From Paenibacillus mangrovi (GTDB lineage Bacteria; Bacillota; Bacilli; Paenibacillales; Paenibacillaceae), in contig NZ_JALIRP010000001.1 of assembly GCF_022898935.1 (NCBI RefSeq), forward strand, positions 248,001 through 312,000: 64,000 nt of DNA, written 5' to 3'. Positions 1-8,564 of this stretch are shown here, piece after piece. The position numbers and the translations under genes are program-made. A model generated the notes under the pieces. It ran no database searches. It saw only the letters and a list, made by a program, of their open reading frames with translations, and was not told the origin of the DNA. The first letter of the stretch is position 1. Each line of letters opens with the position of its first letter.

Positions 1-1
1 G

Positions 2-481
2 AATCACGCGGAAGACGAACTGAGAGATATGAAATCGACGATGTTAGTCTTTCAGCTTCTGTATGAAATGATAGAGAGTGCTGGAATCGGCAAGACATCA
101 CAAGTCAACAAAGAGCAGTCTACTCCGGATTATCTTGCGCAAGTTATTCCATACATCGAAATGAACTTGAAGGGGCGGCTTACCCGAGAGGAGCTGGCTA
201 AAGTCGCTCACCTAAACCCGGTATATTTCAGCCGATTGTTTCAGAAATCATACGGCATTACCCCTATGAAACTAGTCCAAAAACTTCGGATGAAACGCGC
301 ATTGCAAATGCTAGAGAATTCGGAGTATACAATCGAATTTATTGCTGTAGAATGCGGATTTTACGATGCCGCCTACTTTAATCGAATGTTTCAGCGAATC
401 TACTTGATGACACCTGGTATGTACAGAAGACAACTGGAGGCAAGCAAGAGACGTTTTTATGAGCAGGTACCTGATGTTTAG
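2..481 (+). CDS. AraC-family transcriptional regulator, C-terminal part (5' truncated by the window)
   Basis: The frame is open from base 2 through the first ATG at 29, so the gene begins upstream of the window. The last 100 or so residues form the paired helix-turn-helix of AraC/XylS regulators: a first helix set around LAKVAHLNPVYFSRLFQ and a second around FIAVECGFYDAAYFNRMFQ, ending in the usual TPGMYRR. The ligand-binding part is outside the window. It lies about 120 bp upstream of a sulfatase on the same strand, so local control of that gene is a reasonable inference, not shown. Which sugar or ligand it senses cannot be read. Confidence 0.85.
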   Translation, partial: NHAEDELRDMKSTMLVFQLLYEMIESAGIGKTSQVNKEQSTPDYLAQVIPYIEMNLKGRLTREELAKVAHLNPVYFSRLFQKSYGITPMKLVQKLRMKRALQMLENSEYTIEFIAVECGFYDAAYFNRMFQRIYLMTPGMYRRQLEASKRRFYEQVPDV

Positions 482-601
482 CCACGACCCAAACAAACCC
501 AAACAGAAGTATCTTTTATACAATCAAGAGTTCCAGACGTACATTGTACGATTCGAACGGGTATTTTACGATGTTTGTATATCCAAAAGGAGGACAAACC
601 A

Positions 602-1993
602 GTGAAAATTTTGTATCTGGACATTGATTCGCTTCGTGCCGATCATTTGGGCTGTTACGGCTATCAACGGGACACTTCCCCTAACATCGATCGAATAGCG
701 AAAGACGGCGTAAGGTTCGAAAATTACTACACGTCGGATGCCCCTTGCGCTCCGTCTCGGACAGCTCTGTTATCAGGACGATTCGGCATTCATAGTGGGC
801 TGATCGGACATGGCGGAACCGCTGGCGATTATCGCCATGAAGGCGCGGGGAGATCGTTCAGCGACCGCTTGGCACGGGAAAGTTTGCCTGCCTTTTTACG
901 GAGGCAAGGGCTTCATACAGCGTTGATCAGTACGTTTGCCGAACGGCATTCCGCCTGGACATTTTACGCTGGTTTCAACGAGATGCATAATATCGGTAAA
1001 GGCGGGGGGGAGAGCGCCGAACATGTGACTCCTACCGTAATGAAGTGGATTGAAGCAAATGCGTCCAAGGATAATTGGTATTTGCACGTCAACTACTGGG
1101 ATCCGCATACCCCTTACCGTGTACCCTTCGAAAATGGTAACATGTTCGAAGATGATCCGTTGCCAGACTGGCTTACGGAAGAAGTGTTCGATGAACATAT
1201 GCGCAAACGGGGACAGCACACTTTGACCGACATGAACAACCTGGCCCAAACGCACTATTACCGCTATCCGCGGCATGGAAAAATGATTGAGAAGCGTGAG
1301 GATCTCCGCGTCATCCTGGACAATTATGATTCGGCGATCCGCTATGTCGACGAGCATATCGGAAAGTTGCTCCAGTGCTTCGAAGAACAGGGCGTTCTGG
1401 ACGATATGGTTATTATCATCAGCAGCGATCACGGCGAGAGCATGGGTGAACTAGGGATATATTCCGAACATGGAACAGCCGATCAGGCTACCTGTCGAAT
1501 TCCGATGATCATCCGATGGCCCGGTAAACGAAGCGGAAGTGTCGACGACGGACTGCACTATCAGCTGGATCTTGCACCGACGATCGCTGAACTGCTCGGT
1601 GCGGAAGCCCCATCCAGCTGGGACGGCATCAGCTATGCTGGAACAATCGATGGCGGAAAGCAGGAAGGGAGACCTTATCTTGTCCTATCGCAATGCGCGC
1701 ATGTATGCCAGCGCAGCGTTCGTTTTGACGATTGGCTGTACATACGCTCTTACCATGACGGGCATCATGGATTTCCTAAGGAAATGCTGTTTGATTTGAA
1801 GCATGATCCTCATGAACAAATCAATTTGGCGGAAACGCGGCCAGAAGTGTGCCGGCAAGCGATTTATTATTATCAAAGCTGGCACGACGACATGATGGCG
1901 TCCATGCCCTTTGATACGGATCCATTATGGACAGTTATGAAGGAAGGCGGGCCTTTTCATGCGAAAGAATATGCTCCAAAACGGGCGGAATAA
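602..1993 (+). CDS. Cys-type sulfatase, alkaline phosphatase superfamily
   Basis: A 463-residue predicted hydrolase of sulfate esters. The N-terminus has the metal-binding stretch LDIDSLRADHLG, followed by C-A-P-S-R at about residues 49-53. This is the sulfatase signature in which Cys is oxidised to formylglycine by FGE or an anaerobic maturase. A later SSDHGES supplies further metal ligands. I chose GTG at 602 because AAGGAGG lies 8 bases upstream; an in-frame TTG at 575 lies before that site and has no SD of its own. No signal peptide is visible, so the product may be cytoplasmic. The substrate is unknown; the AraC gene upstream suggests an inducible carbohydrate or sulfate-ester function. 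A phosphonate or phosphodiester hydrolase of the same superfamily is the main alternative. Confidence 0.85.
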   Translation: MKILYLDIDSLRADHLGCYGYQRDTSPNIDRIAKDGVRFENYYTSDAPCAPSRTALLSGRFGIHSGLIGHGGTAGDYRHEGAGRSFSDRLARESLPAFLRRQGLHTALISTFAERHSAWTFYAGFNEMHNIGKGGGESAEHVTPTVMKWIEANASKDNWYLHVNYWDPHTPYRVPFENGNMFEDDPLPDWLTEEVFDEHMRKRGQHTLTDMNNLAQTHYYRYPRHGKMIEKREDLRVILDNYDSAIRYVDEHIGKLLQCFEEQGVLDDMVIIISSDHGESMGELGIYSEHGTADQATCRIPMIIRWPGKRSGSVDDGLHYQLDLAPTIAELLGAEAPSSWDGISYAGTIDGGKQEGRPYLVLSQCAHVCQRSVRFDDWLYIRSYHDGHHGFPKEMLFDLKHDPHEQINLAETRPEVCRQAIYYYQSWHDDMMASMPFDTDPLWTVMKEGGPFHAKEYAPKRAE

Positions 1994-2010
1994 GCCTGAA
2001 TAACATTAAA

Positions 2011-2057
2011 GGGCATCTCTACGATCTTCATGATCTAAGGAGATGTCCTTTTTTTTT
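2011..2057 (+). terminator. Rho-independent terminator after the sulfatase
   Basis: GGGCATCTC at 2011 pairs with GAGATGTCC ending at 2048 (one G-U pair), followed by a run of nine T. Confidence 0.8.
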
Positions 2058-2083
2058 GCAAAGACATACTTTATTCAGCCCCT

Positions 2084-2989
2084 TTACTCCGCCTTTACAA
2101 ATTCCCTCACATACTTCTGAAACTGCCGCCGAAGCGGCGAGAGCGGCTGGTCCGCGGCATATGCAAGCACGCCGTACACATCAGGATCGGCTTGTCCGGG
2201 CAGCGGCAGGGACTTCAGTTCAGCGGAAGCCAGTTCCCTTTGGATGCCTGACAGCGGGAAGATGCTGATGAATTCACCGGACCGCACAATGCTTTTTACA
2301 ATTTCCGGGGAATCGGTCTGGGCCCGCTCCCACAGGTGAATGTTGCAGGCGGCGGCATAAGAGCGTGCGTAGTCCATCATGTACGAGCCTTCCCCGTGCT
2401 GGACGAAGAACTGTTGGGTAATGAGCTGATGCGTCAGTGACTTGAGACCGGCAAAAGCATGCGATCCAGAGAAAATCAAAGCTATATCCTCTTTTACAAT
2501 TTTTTCTTCTTTTACAGTCTTCATCATTTCTGTTGAGGTTTGTCCTGTATAATAAAAAGCCAGATCGATTTCCTGGCTCAGCAGAAGCTCTCTAATCTCT
2601 TTGGTGGATTTGATGTCCAGCTCGATCTGAATGCCCGGAAACTGGCTGCAGAAGCCTGCGATCAGGGGAGGGAGAATATAGGTGCCCATCATGCAGTCCG
2701 CTCCGATTTGCAAATATCCTTTATTCAAATCCGCGTAGTCTCGAACCGCTTTTCGAGCCTCCTGCGCCATACCTGTCATCTTTACCGCATAAGGAAACAG
2801 CGCCTTACCGGCTTCCGTTAACAAAATTCTGCCGCGCTTCGATTCAAATAGGGAAACTCCCAGATCTTCCTCCAGACTTTTCATATGAAAAGTTACCGTC
2901 GGCTGTTTCATATTCATTTCTCTCGCCACATCCGTCACTTTTTTCAGCTTCTCTATCAATACAAGAATTTGCAATTTTAACAAATTCAC
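2084..2989 (-). CDS. LysR-family transcriptional regulator
   Basis: A 301-residue LysR-type regulator. The N-terminal winged HTH includes MKQPTVTFHMKSLEEDLGVSLFE, and the rest is a periplasmic-binding-like effector domain of usual length. I preferred the GTG at 2989 to the upstream ATG at 3025 because GGGAGGG lies just before it and the family's N-terminus begins at this point (NLLKLQILV). It faces away from pstS, separated by about 200 bp of AT-rich sequence. Whether it regulates pstS or a distant gene cannot be told; pst operons are normally under PhoPR. The effector is unknown. Confidence 0.85.
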   Translation of the reverse strand: MNLLKLQILVLIEKLKKVTDVAREMNMKQPTVTFHMKSLEEDLGVSLFESKRGRILLTEAGKALFPYAVKMTGMAQEARKAVRDYADLNKGYLQIGADCMMGTYILPPLIAGFCSQFPGIQIELDIKSTKEIRELLLSQEIDLAFYYTGQTSTEMMKTVKEEKIVKEDIALIFSGSHAFAGLKSLTHQLITQQFFVQHGEGSYMMDYARSYAAACNIHLWERAQTDSPEIVKSIVRSGEFISIFPLSGIQRELASAELKSLPLPGQADPDVYGVLAYAADQPLSPLRRQFQKYVREFVKAE

Positions 2990-3080
2990 TGATCTTCCCT
3001 CCCCAAAATCATGCTTCTGAATCAAATTATAGAGAAAATCTATGTTTTTATAAAGAATATGTATAAATTTTTGTTTTTTA

Positions 3081-3107
3081 TTTTACAAAACACTTTATTT
3101 CACAAAA
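3081..3107 (+). promoter_or_regulatory. possible Pho-box-like direct repeat upstream of pstS
   Basis: TTTTACAAAA at 3081 and TTTCACAAAA at 3098 form an imperfect direct repeat about 85 bp before pstS. Bacillus PhoP binds TT(A/T/C)ACA repeats, which these resemble, but the 17-base period is not the usual 11. Treat as a weak candidate. Confidence 0.3.
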
Positions 3108-3187
3108 TGATAGAGGACTACAATGAATTTGTCGGCAGCGAGATGACGTTGCTATGACAAACACAGAACAGGGGGAAACAAAAGATT

Positions 3188-4111
3188 ATGAAAATCAAGA
3201 AACCGTTACTTATGATTTGTACGTTGGCACTGGTCGTAATGCTGGCAGCCTGTGGTAGCAAGGATACCCAAGGAGGCAGCAGCGCTTCGGGAACGGCGAA
3301 TAATGATAAATCTTCTGAACTTAGTGGCTCCGTACTGGCAGTAGGTTCCACAGCACTTCAACCACTGGTTGAGCAAGCAGCACAAAAGTTCATGGCTAAA
3401 CCTGAGTATTCCAAAATTCAAGTACAAGTGCAAGGCGGGGGCAGCGGAACAGGCTTGACACAAGTTGCTGGCGGCCAAGCGGATATTGGTAACTCCGACG
3501 TGTTTGCAGAAGAAAAACTGAAAGACGAATCCAAAGACTTAGTTGACCATCAAGTGGGAGTTATAGCTATGGCTCCGGTAACCAATAAAGATGTAGGCGT
3601 AGATAACCTGACGCAAAAACAACTGGTTGATATTTTCACAGGAAAAGTAACGAACTGGAAAGAAGTTGGCGGTAAAGACGAACCTATCGTCATTGTAAAC
3701 CGTCCATCCAGCTCCGGTACACGCAAAACTTTTGAAAAATATGCACTTGGTCAAAAGACAGAGGACCTGAAAGGCTCTATTCAAGAAGAATCTTCAGGCA
3801 CAGTTAAGAAAATCGTTTCGGAAACTCCTGGTGCGATCGGATACCTGGCTCTTTCCTACCTCGATGACAAAGTCAATGTTGTGAAATACGATGGCGTTGA
3901 AGCTACCGTTGAAAATGTAAAATCCGGTAAATATCCGGTATGGGCATACGAGCACATGTACACTAAAGGCGAACCAAAACCAGAAGTAAAAGCATTCCTG
4001 GATTACATGGCTTCTGATGAAATTCAAAACAACGATGTAGTAGAGCTTGGATATATCCCAGTTTCCCAAATGGAAGTTAAACGCGACGCAGACGGCAACA
4101 TCACGAAGTAA
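3188..4111 (+). CDS. pstS: phosphate ABC transporter, substrate-binding lipoprotein PstS
   Basis: A 307-residue phosphate-binding lipoprotein. A signal peptide ends in lipobox L-A-A-C with the lipidated Cys at residue 22, followed by a Gly/Ser-rich linker. The phosphate-binding fold shows GSTALQPLVE near the start, GGGSGTG in the middle and SSSGTRKTFE, all typical of PstS. The protein is anchored outside the membrane and hands phosphate to PstC-PstA. First gene of pstSCAB. The 79-base gap before pstC carries a hairpin that probably lowers downstream expression. Pho regulation is inferred from the family. Confidence 0.96.
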   Translation: MKIKKPLLMICTLALVVMLAACGSKDTQGGSSASGTANNDKSSELSGSVLAVGSTALQPLVEQAAQKFMAKPEYSKIQVQVQGGGSGTGLTQVAGGQADIGNSDVFAEEKLKDESKDLVDHQVGVIAMAPVTNKDVGVDNLTQKQLVDIFTGKVTNWKEVGGKDEPIVIVNRPSSSGTRKTFEKYALGQKTEDLKGSIQEESSGTVKKIVSETPGAIGYLALSYLDDKVNVVKYDGVEATVENVKSGKYPVWAYEHMYTKGEPKPEVKAFLDYMASDEIQNNDVVELGYIPVSQMEVKRDADGNITK

Positions 4112-4138
4112 GGACGATTGAACTCTTAAAAGCTAGAA

Positions 4139-4168
4139 AGAGGCGGAAGGTTATTCTGCCTCTATTTT
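4139..4168 (+). terminator. intercistronic attenuator hairpin between pstS and pstC
   Basis: AGAGGCGGAA at 4139-4148, a 5-base loop, TTCTGCCTCT at 4154-4163 (one G-U pair), then ATTTT. The short U-tract suggests partial termination, which would give more PstS than permease. Confidence 0.65.
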
Positions 4169-4190
4169 CACTTTAGAAAGAAGGACAACG

Positions 4191-5126
4191 ATGAAAACTA
4201 TGGATGAAAGGCCTGTTCAGGTAGGCTCAGCACGTTCTGGCCGCTTTAAAAAACATCACGCTGAAGATCTTGCGGGCCGGAGCTATACGTTTATTTGTGT
4301 GGCTTTGCTCATTGTCATCATCATCTCAATTGTATTTTTTGTCGCATCCAAAGGACTTTCAACATTCTTTCGTGATGGCGTCAGTGTTAGCGACTTTCTG
4401 TTTGGCTCCACTTGGGATCCGGAAGGCAACCAAGGGGATCCGGTATACGGCGTGCTGCCGTTTATTTTCGGTTCTTTTGCCACATCGCTTCTTGCGGCTC
4501 TGATTGCCAGTCCGCTCAGCATTTGTGCTTCTCTGTTTATGACCGAAATCGTTCCCGGTTGGGGCAAAAAGCTGCTGCAGCCCGTCATTGAGCTGCTTGC
4601 AGGCATTCCATCCGTTGTCTACGGCTTTGTCGGTCTGACGGTTCTCGTTCCGTTTTTGCGAAATGTGTTTCCGGGCCAGGGCATCGGGATCGCCGCAGGT
4701 TCACTGGTGCTCTCGGTTATGATTTTGCCGACGATCACAAGCGTAGCGACGGATGCACTCTCCTCGCTGCCGCGGGGATTGAAGGAATCCTCGTTTGCTC
4801 TTGGGGCAACTCGCTGGCAAACGATCTCTAGAGTTATTTTGCCAACCGTGCTGCCTTCTATACTTACCGGTATCGTACTTGGGATGGCACGTGCGTTCGG
4901 CGAGGCGCTGGCTGTACAGATGGTTATCGGGAATGCGCCGCATATTCCGCGGTCGCTGTTCGAGTCCGCATCCACACTGACCAGTGTGATCACCCTTGAT
5001 ATGGGCAACACGGTGATGGGCTCCGCTCATAACGATGCGCTGTGGAGTATGGCGCTCGCACTGATGTTTATGACCTTTATCTTCGTACTCCTCGTTAGGC
5101 TCTTGGAAAGGAGAAATCGGATTTGA
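4191..5126 (+). CDS. pstC: phosphate ABC transporter permease PstC
   Basis: A 311-residue inner-membrane permease with about six membrane segments, beginning after a basic cytoplasmic stretch. The segment IELLAGIPSVVYGFVGL and the EAA-type cytoplasmic loop (LKESSFALGATRWQTISRVI) are typical of PstC and mark the contact with the PstB ATPase. RBS AGAAGGA lies 7 bases before the ATG. The stop codon overlaps the start of pstA (TTG at 5123), so the two permease subunits are probably made in equal amounts by translational coupling. Confidence 0.95.
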   Translation: MKTMDERPVQVGSARSGRFKKHHAEDLAGRSYTFICVALLIVIIISIVFFVASKGLSTFFRDGVSVSDFLFGSTWDPEGNQGDPVYGVLPFIFGSFATSLLAALIASPLSICASLFMTEIVPGWGKKLLQPVIELLAGIPSVVYGFVGLTVLVPFLRNVFPGQGIGIAAGSLVLSVMILPTITSVATDALSSLPRGLKESSFALGATRWQTISRVILPTVLPSILTGIVLGMARAFGEALAVQMVIGNAPHIPRSLFESASTLTSVITLDMGNTVMGSAHNDALWSMALALMFMTFIFVLLVRLLERRNRI

Positions 5127-6019
5127 AAGCGAAACTGACTGACAAAATTGCTACCTTCTTCATCGTGTTCTTTGCCTTGCTTATCGTCGCTGTGCTTGTA
5201 GGACTCATTGGATTTATCTTGGTGCGAGGCCTGGGCTATATAAACTGGTCATTTTTAACCTCGCCTCCTCAAACGATCCGCGCCGGGGGCGGCATTGGTC
5301 CGCAACTGTTCAACTCTTTATTTTTGCTTGTTCTGACGTTAATCATAACCATTCCGCTGGGACTTGGCGCAGGTATTTATATGGCGGAATATGCGAAGCC
5401 CGGTAAATTCACCAGCGCGATTCGCCTTGTCGTCGAAGTGCTGTCATCCTTTCCGTCGATCGTGATTGGTCTGTTCGGCATGCTTCTCATCGTCAACTTG
5501 TTAGGCTTTGGTTTCTCGCTTTTCTCAGGTGCGGTGGTGCTGACCATATTTAACCTGCCTCTGATGGTGCGTATTACGGAGCAGGCGTTCCGCAGCGTAC
5601 CGAAGGAGCAGAAGGAAGCAGGGCTTGCGCTTGGATTGTCCAAATGGAAGATCATTACCTCCGTCTTGTTCCCGGTGGCGCTGCCAAGCATTGTCACAGG
5701 TACGGTCCTGGCTTCAGGCAGAGTATTCGGTGAAGCAGCCGCTTTGCTCTATACGGCAGGTATGTCCACGCCGCGTCTTGATTTTACAGACTGGAATCCG
5801 ATGAGCCCGACTTCGCCGATTAACCCGTTCCGTCCAGCAGAAACACTTGCAGTGCATATCTGGAAAATCAACAGCGAAGGCTTGGCGCCGGATGCCGCAC
5901 AAATCGCCGCAGGTGCTTCGGCAGTGCTCGTTATTCTGGTGCTGGCATTCAACCTGTTCGCTAGATGGATTGGCGGCGTGCTGTACAAAGCCTTGACAGC
6001 TTCCAAACGTATGGGATAA
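5123..6019 (+). CDS. pstA: phosphate ABC transporter permease PstA
   Basis: A 298-residue partner of PstC with six predicted membrane helices. [18 protein letters not shown] and the EAA loop [21 protein letters not shown] identify PstA. It starts at TTG 5123, overlapping the pstC stop by 4 bases, with GGAAAGGAG about 10 bases upstream inside pstC. The pstB start follows 13 bases after the stop. Together PstC and PstA form the phosphate channel in the cytoplasmic membrane. Confidence 0.95.
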   Translation: MKAKLTDKIATFFIVFFALLIVAVLVGLIGFILVRGLGYINWSFLTSPPQTIRAGGGIGPQLFNSLFLLVLTLIITIPLGLGAGIYMAEYAKPGKFTSAIRLVVEVLSSFPSIVIGLFGMLLIVNLLGFGFSLFSGAVVLTIFNLPLMVRITEQAFRSVPKEQKEAGLALGLSKWKIITSVLFPVALPSIVTGTVLASGRVFGEAAALLYTAGMSTPRLDFTDWNPMSPTSPINPFRPAETLAVHIWKINSEGLAPDAAQIAAGASAVLVILVLAFNLFARWIGGVLYKALTASKRMG

Positions 6020-6032
6020 GGGGGACATCAAT

Positions 6033-6791
6033 ATGCAAACAACATCGTTTCGTACCGAGCATCTCAGCGTATTTTACGGACAATATGAAGCGGTTAAAAA
6101 TATTAGCCTGAACTTTCCCGAACAGAGCGTTACAGCTCTAATCGGACCCTCCGGGTGCGGCAAATCGACGTTTCTACGATCGCTGAACCGGATGAATGAC
6201 GAAATTTCGCAAGCCAAAATCAAAGGGCGCATCTGGATCGACGGAGTGGACATCAATGATCCCTCCACCGATGTCATCCAGCTCCGCCAGAAAATCGGGA
6301 TGGTATGGCAGAAGCCGAACCCGTTTTATAAATCCATTTATGAAAATATTGCTTTTGGTCCAAAGTATCACGGCATTAAGAACAAGAAGCAGCTCGATGA
6401 GATCGTCGAGTCCAGCCTCCGTAAAGCGGCACTGTGGGATGAAGTCAAGGACCGCCTGAAACAGTCCGCATTGTCCCTCTCCGGCGGCCAGCAGCAGCGT
6501 TTGTGCATTGCCCGCGCTTTGTCGGTAAATCCACGCATCCTGCTTCTGGATGAGCCTGCGTCGGCGCTCGACCCGGTTTCGACGTCGAAGGTCGAGGAAT
6601 TGATCGTCGAACTGAAAAAGGAACTGAGCATCGTCATCGTTACCCATAACATGCAGCAGGCGGCGCGTATATCCGATTACACCGCATACTTCTATATGGG
6701 CACTCTGATGGAACATAACGAAACAGAAGTTATTTTCACCAATCCCGAGAATGCCATGACCCAGGAATACATTTCTGGACGGTTCGGGTGA
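6033..6791 (+). CDS. pstB: phosphate ABC transporter ATP-binding protein PstB
   Basis: A 252-residue ATPase that energises phosphate uptake. Walker A is GPSGCGKST, the signature is LSGGQQQR, Walker B is ILLLDEP and the H-loop lies in VTHNMQQA. The Q-loop region has the PstB-typical [20 protein letters not shown] precedes the ATG at 6033. A strong terminator follows 10 bases after the stop, so the operon ends here and no phoU is attached, unlike many pst operons. Confidence 0.96.
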   Translation: MQTTSFRTEHLSVFYGQYEAVKNISLNFPEQSVTALIGPSGCGKSTFLRSLNRMNDEISQAKIKGRIWIDGVDINDPSTDVIQLRQKIGMVWQKPNPFYKSIYENIAFGPKYHGIKNKKQLDEIVESSLRKAALWDEVKDRLKQSALSLSGGQQQRLCIARALSVNPRILLLDEPASALDPVSTSKVEELIVELKKELSIVIVTHNMQQAARISDYTAYFYMGTLMEHNETEVIFTNPENAMTQEYISGRFG

Positions 6792-6800
6792 ATCGCATGA

Positions 6801-6843
6801 AAAAAAGGGTATCCCCAACGAACCTTCAGGGATACCCTTTTTG
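6801..6843. terminator. bidirectional terminator between pstB and the MFS gene
   Basis: AAAAAAGGGTATCCC and GGGATACCCTTTTTT form a 9-bp GC-containing stem with A-run on one side and T-run on the other, so it can end both converging transcripts. Confidence 0.9.
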
Positions 6844-6868
6844 ACGCTTCATATGATGTGTATTCCTC

Positions 6869-8086
6869 TTAGTGGCCTTCTGCTCTGTCTATATGCGTGA
6901 GATGGCGACGACGGACCAGCAATGTAACTACACCCAGAAATACCATCACTGCTCCAAAATAAAACGGAGTTTGTGGGTTGTACCATTCGGACAGCTTGCC
7001 TGCGAGCCACGGAGACACAGCGCCGCCAAGGAAACGGACGAAGCTATATGCGGCGGAAGCGACGGAACGTTCGACAGGAGCAGCCTGCATAACGGCCGTT
7101 GTAATCAGCGTGTTGTTGATACCGAGGAAGATACCGGCCACAATGACGCTAACGATAACCGTTTTAGGAGAATGATTGTAAGTTCCGATCCCCATGATGA
7201 TCAAAAGGACCGTAAATAAGGTGAGAACCGTACATATGGATTTAACGACGCTGAACCGCTTCTGAAGCTTGGGAGCGACGAATACAGAGGTAAAGGCAAG
7301 CAGGATGCCCCAACCGAAGAAAACGTAGCCGAGCCCATGCTCATCCAGTCCCATGACGTATGGAGAATAAGCCATCAGCGTGAAGAACCCAAAGTTGTAC
7401 AGGAACGCCGTAATGCCGAGTGTCAGCAGTGCCGGATAAGACAAAGCTTTAAAGGGATCGGCAAGAGAACTTGCTTTTTTAGGTTTTGGAACCGAAGGAA
7501 GCATAAAAATGATGAAGAAAAAGGCAATTAGCATCAAGCATGCGACACCAAAGAAAGGACCGCGCCAGCTGATGGAGCCAAGCTCACCGCCGAGGAGTGG
7601 TCCGACAGAAATGCCAAGACCCAGTGCAGCCTCATACAGGATGATGGCTTTGGCTGTACCGGAAGTGGACAGGCTTACAATGGCGGACAATGCGGTTGCG
7701 ATAAACAGAGCGTTACCAAGGCCCCAACCTCCGCGGAAGCCAACGAGTTGGGCGATAGAGCTTGAAAATCCGCCGAGTGCGGAGAAAATCGTAATCAGAA
7801 AAATACCGGTAAGTAGTGTTTTCTTAATTCCAATCCGGCTCGAAACGACGCCCGTGATCAGCATCGCTACGCCTGTGACCAGGTTATAGCTGGTGAAGAG
7901 AAGGGACACCTGGCTTTTGCTGGCATGCAGCTGCTCAGCAATGGCCGGCAGGATCGGGTCAACGAGTCCGAGACCCATAAAGGAAATGACGCAGGCAAAG
8001 GCAATGGCCCATACTGCCTTGGGCTGGGATAACAGCCCGGATTTCTTCTGTTCAAGTTCCAGAGGATGTGAAGCTGGGGAATTCAT
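6869..8086 (-). CDS. MFS transporter, DHA1 drug-efflux type
   Basis: A 405-residue major facilitator with twelve predicted helices. The N-terminal GLGLVDPILPAIAEQLHAS motif and the loop after helix 2 (SSRIGIKKTLL) fit proton-coupled drug exporters of the DHA1 group. ATG 8086 is chosen because GGAGG lies 11 bases upstream; the longer TTG start at 8104 would begin inside that SD. The substrate cannot be read. An 18-bp palindrome at 8199-8216 lies 113 bp upstream and could be the site of a local repressor. Confidence 0.85.
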   Translation of the reverse strand: MNSPASHPLELEQKKSGLLSQPKAVWAIAFACVISFMGLGLVDPILPAIAEQLHASKSQVSLLFTSYNLVTGVAMLITGVVSSRIGIKKTLLTGIFLITIFSALGGFSSSIAQLVGFRGGWGLGNALFIATALSAIVSLSTSGTAKAIILYEAALGLGISVGPLLGGELGSISWRGPFFGVACLMLIAFFFIIFMLPSVPKPKKASSLADPFKALSYPALLTLGITAFLYNFGFFTLMAYSPYVMGLDEHGLGYVFFGWGILLAFTSVFVAPKLQKRFSVVKSICTVLTLFTVLLIIMGIGTYNHSPKTVIVSVIVAGIFLGINNTLITTAVMQAAPVERSVASAAYSFVRFLGGAVSPWLAGKLSEWYNPQTPFYFGAVMVFLGVVTLLVRRRHLTHIDRAEGH

Positions 8087-8198
8087 AAAATAGATAACCT
8101 CCAAATTTATAAGATTATTTTCAATTGTTCAAATATGCCCATCACAAAAAACGCCCCTTATGTTCTTAATGACATACATCATTGTAATCCTATCTAAC

Positions 8199-8216
8199 GT
8201 TAACGTCAACGTTAAC
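8199..8216. promoter_or_regulatory. 18-bp palindromic operator candidate
   Basis: GTTAACGT-CA-ACGTTAAC is a perfect 8-bp inverted repeat around two bases. It is also part of a direct repeat (AACGTTAAC at 8196 and 8208, 12-base period). It lies upstream of the MFS gene and overlaps the last codons of the small gene at 8212. The form suits a TetR- or MarR-like dimer; the regulator is not identified. Confidence 0.5.
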
Positions 8217-8415
8217 TTTTGGTTCTTCGAAGAAATCCCACACGTTCAAGCAGTACTGCACCAGCTAGTCCGGCTGCCGCACCGGCTATACCACCAATAC
8301 TAACCGTCCATATCACCGAAACGGGCTCAAGTCCGAACAGAAAAGCCAAGCCGCTGGCCATCGTCGTACCCGTGAGCACACCAAATGCAACCCCGGCATC
8401 CTTACCAATCTTCAT
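8212..8415 (-). CDS. small Gly/Ala-rich membrane protein
   Basis: A 67-residue protein with two hydrophobic segments: a Gly/Ala/Thr-rich one around residues 8-25 and another at about 32-55, ending in a basic tail (FLRRTKS). I chose ATG 8415 because AAAGGAAGG lies 9 bases upstream; the open frame extends to 8478 without another RBS. The family is not recognised. The small-residue helices suggest a packed membrane hairpin. Its 3' end overlaps the operator candidate of the neighbouring MFS gene. Confidence 0.6.
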   Translation of the reverse strand: MKIGKDAGVAFGVLTGTTMASGLAFLFGLEPVSVIWTVSIGGIAGAAAGLAGAVLLERVGFLRRTKS

Positions 8416-8482
8416 AACAGCGCACCTTCCTTTACTATGAATAATTCCATCATCTAGATTGGAGCTTACTATGCCCAAAATA

Positions 8483-8527
8483 AAACAGCTCTATAAGCCG
8501 GGCGAATACCGGATCATAGAGCTGTTT
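8483..8527 (-). terminator. terminator for the double-HTH gene
   Basis: A 12-bp perfect stem (AAACAGCTCTAT with ATAGAGCTGTTT). Read on the minus strand it is followed by TTTTATTTT, placing it about 40 bases after the stop of the leftward gene at 8565. Confidence 0.75.
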
Positions 8528-8564
8528 ACCATGGTATGGCTTGGTTTGACGTTTGGCTGAGAAT

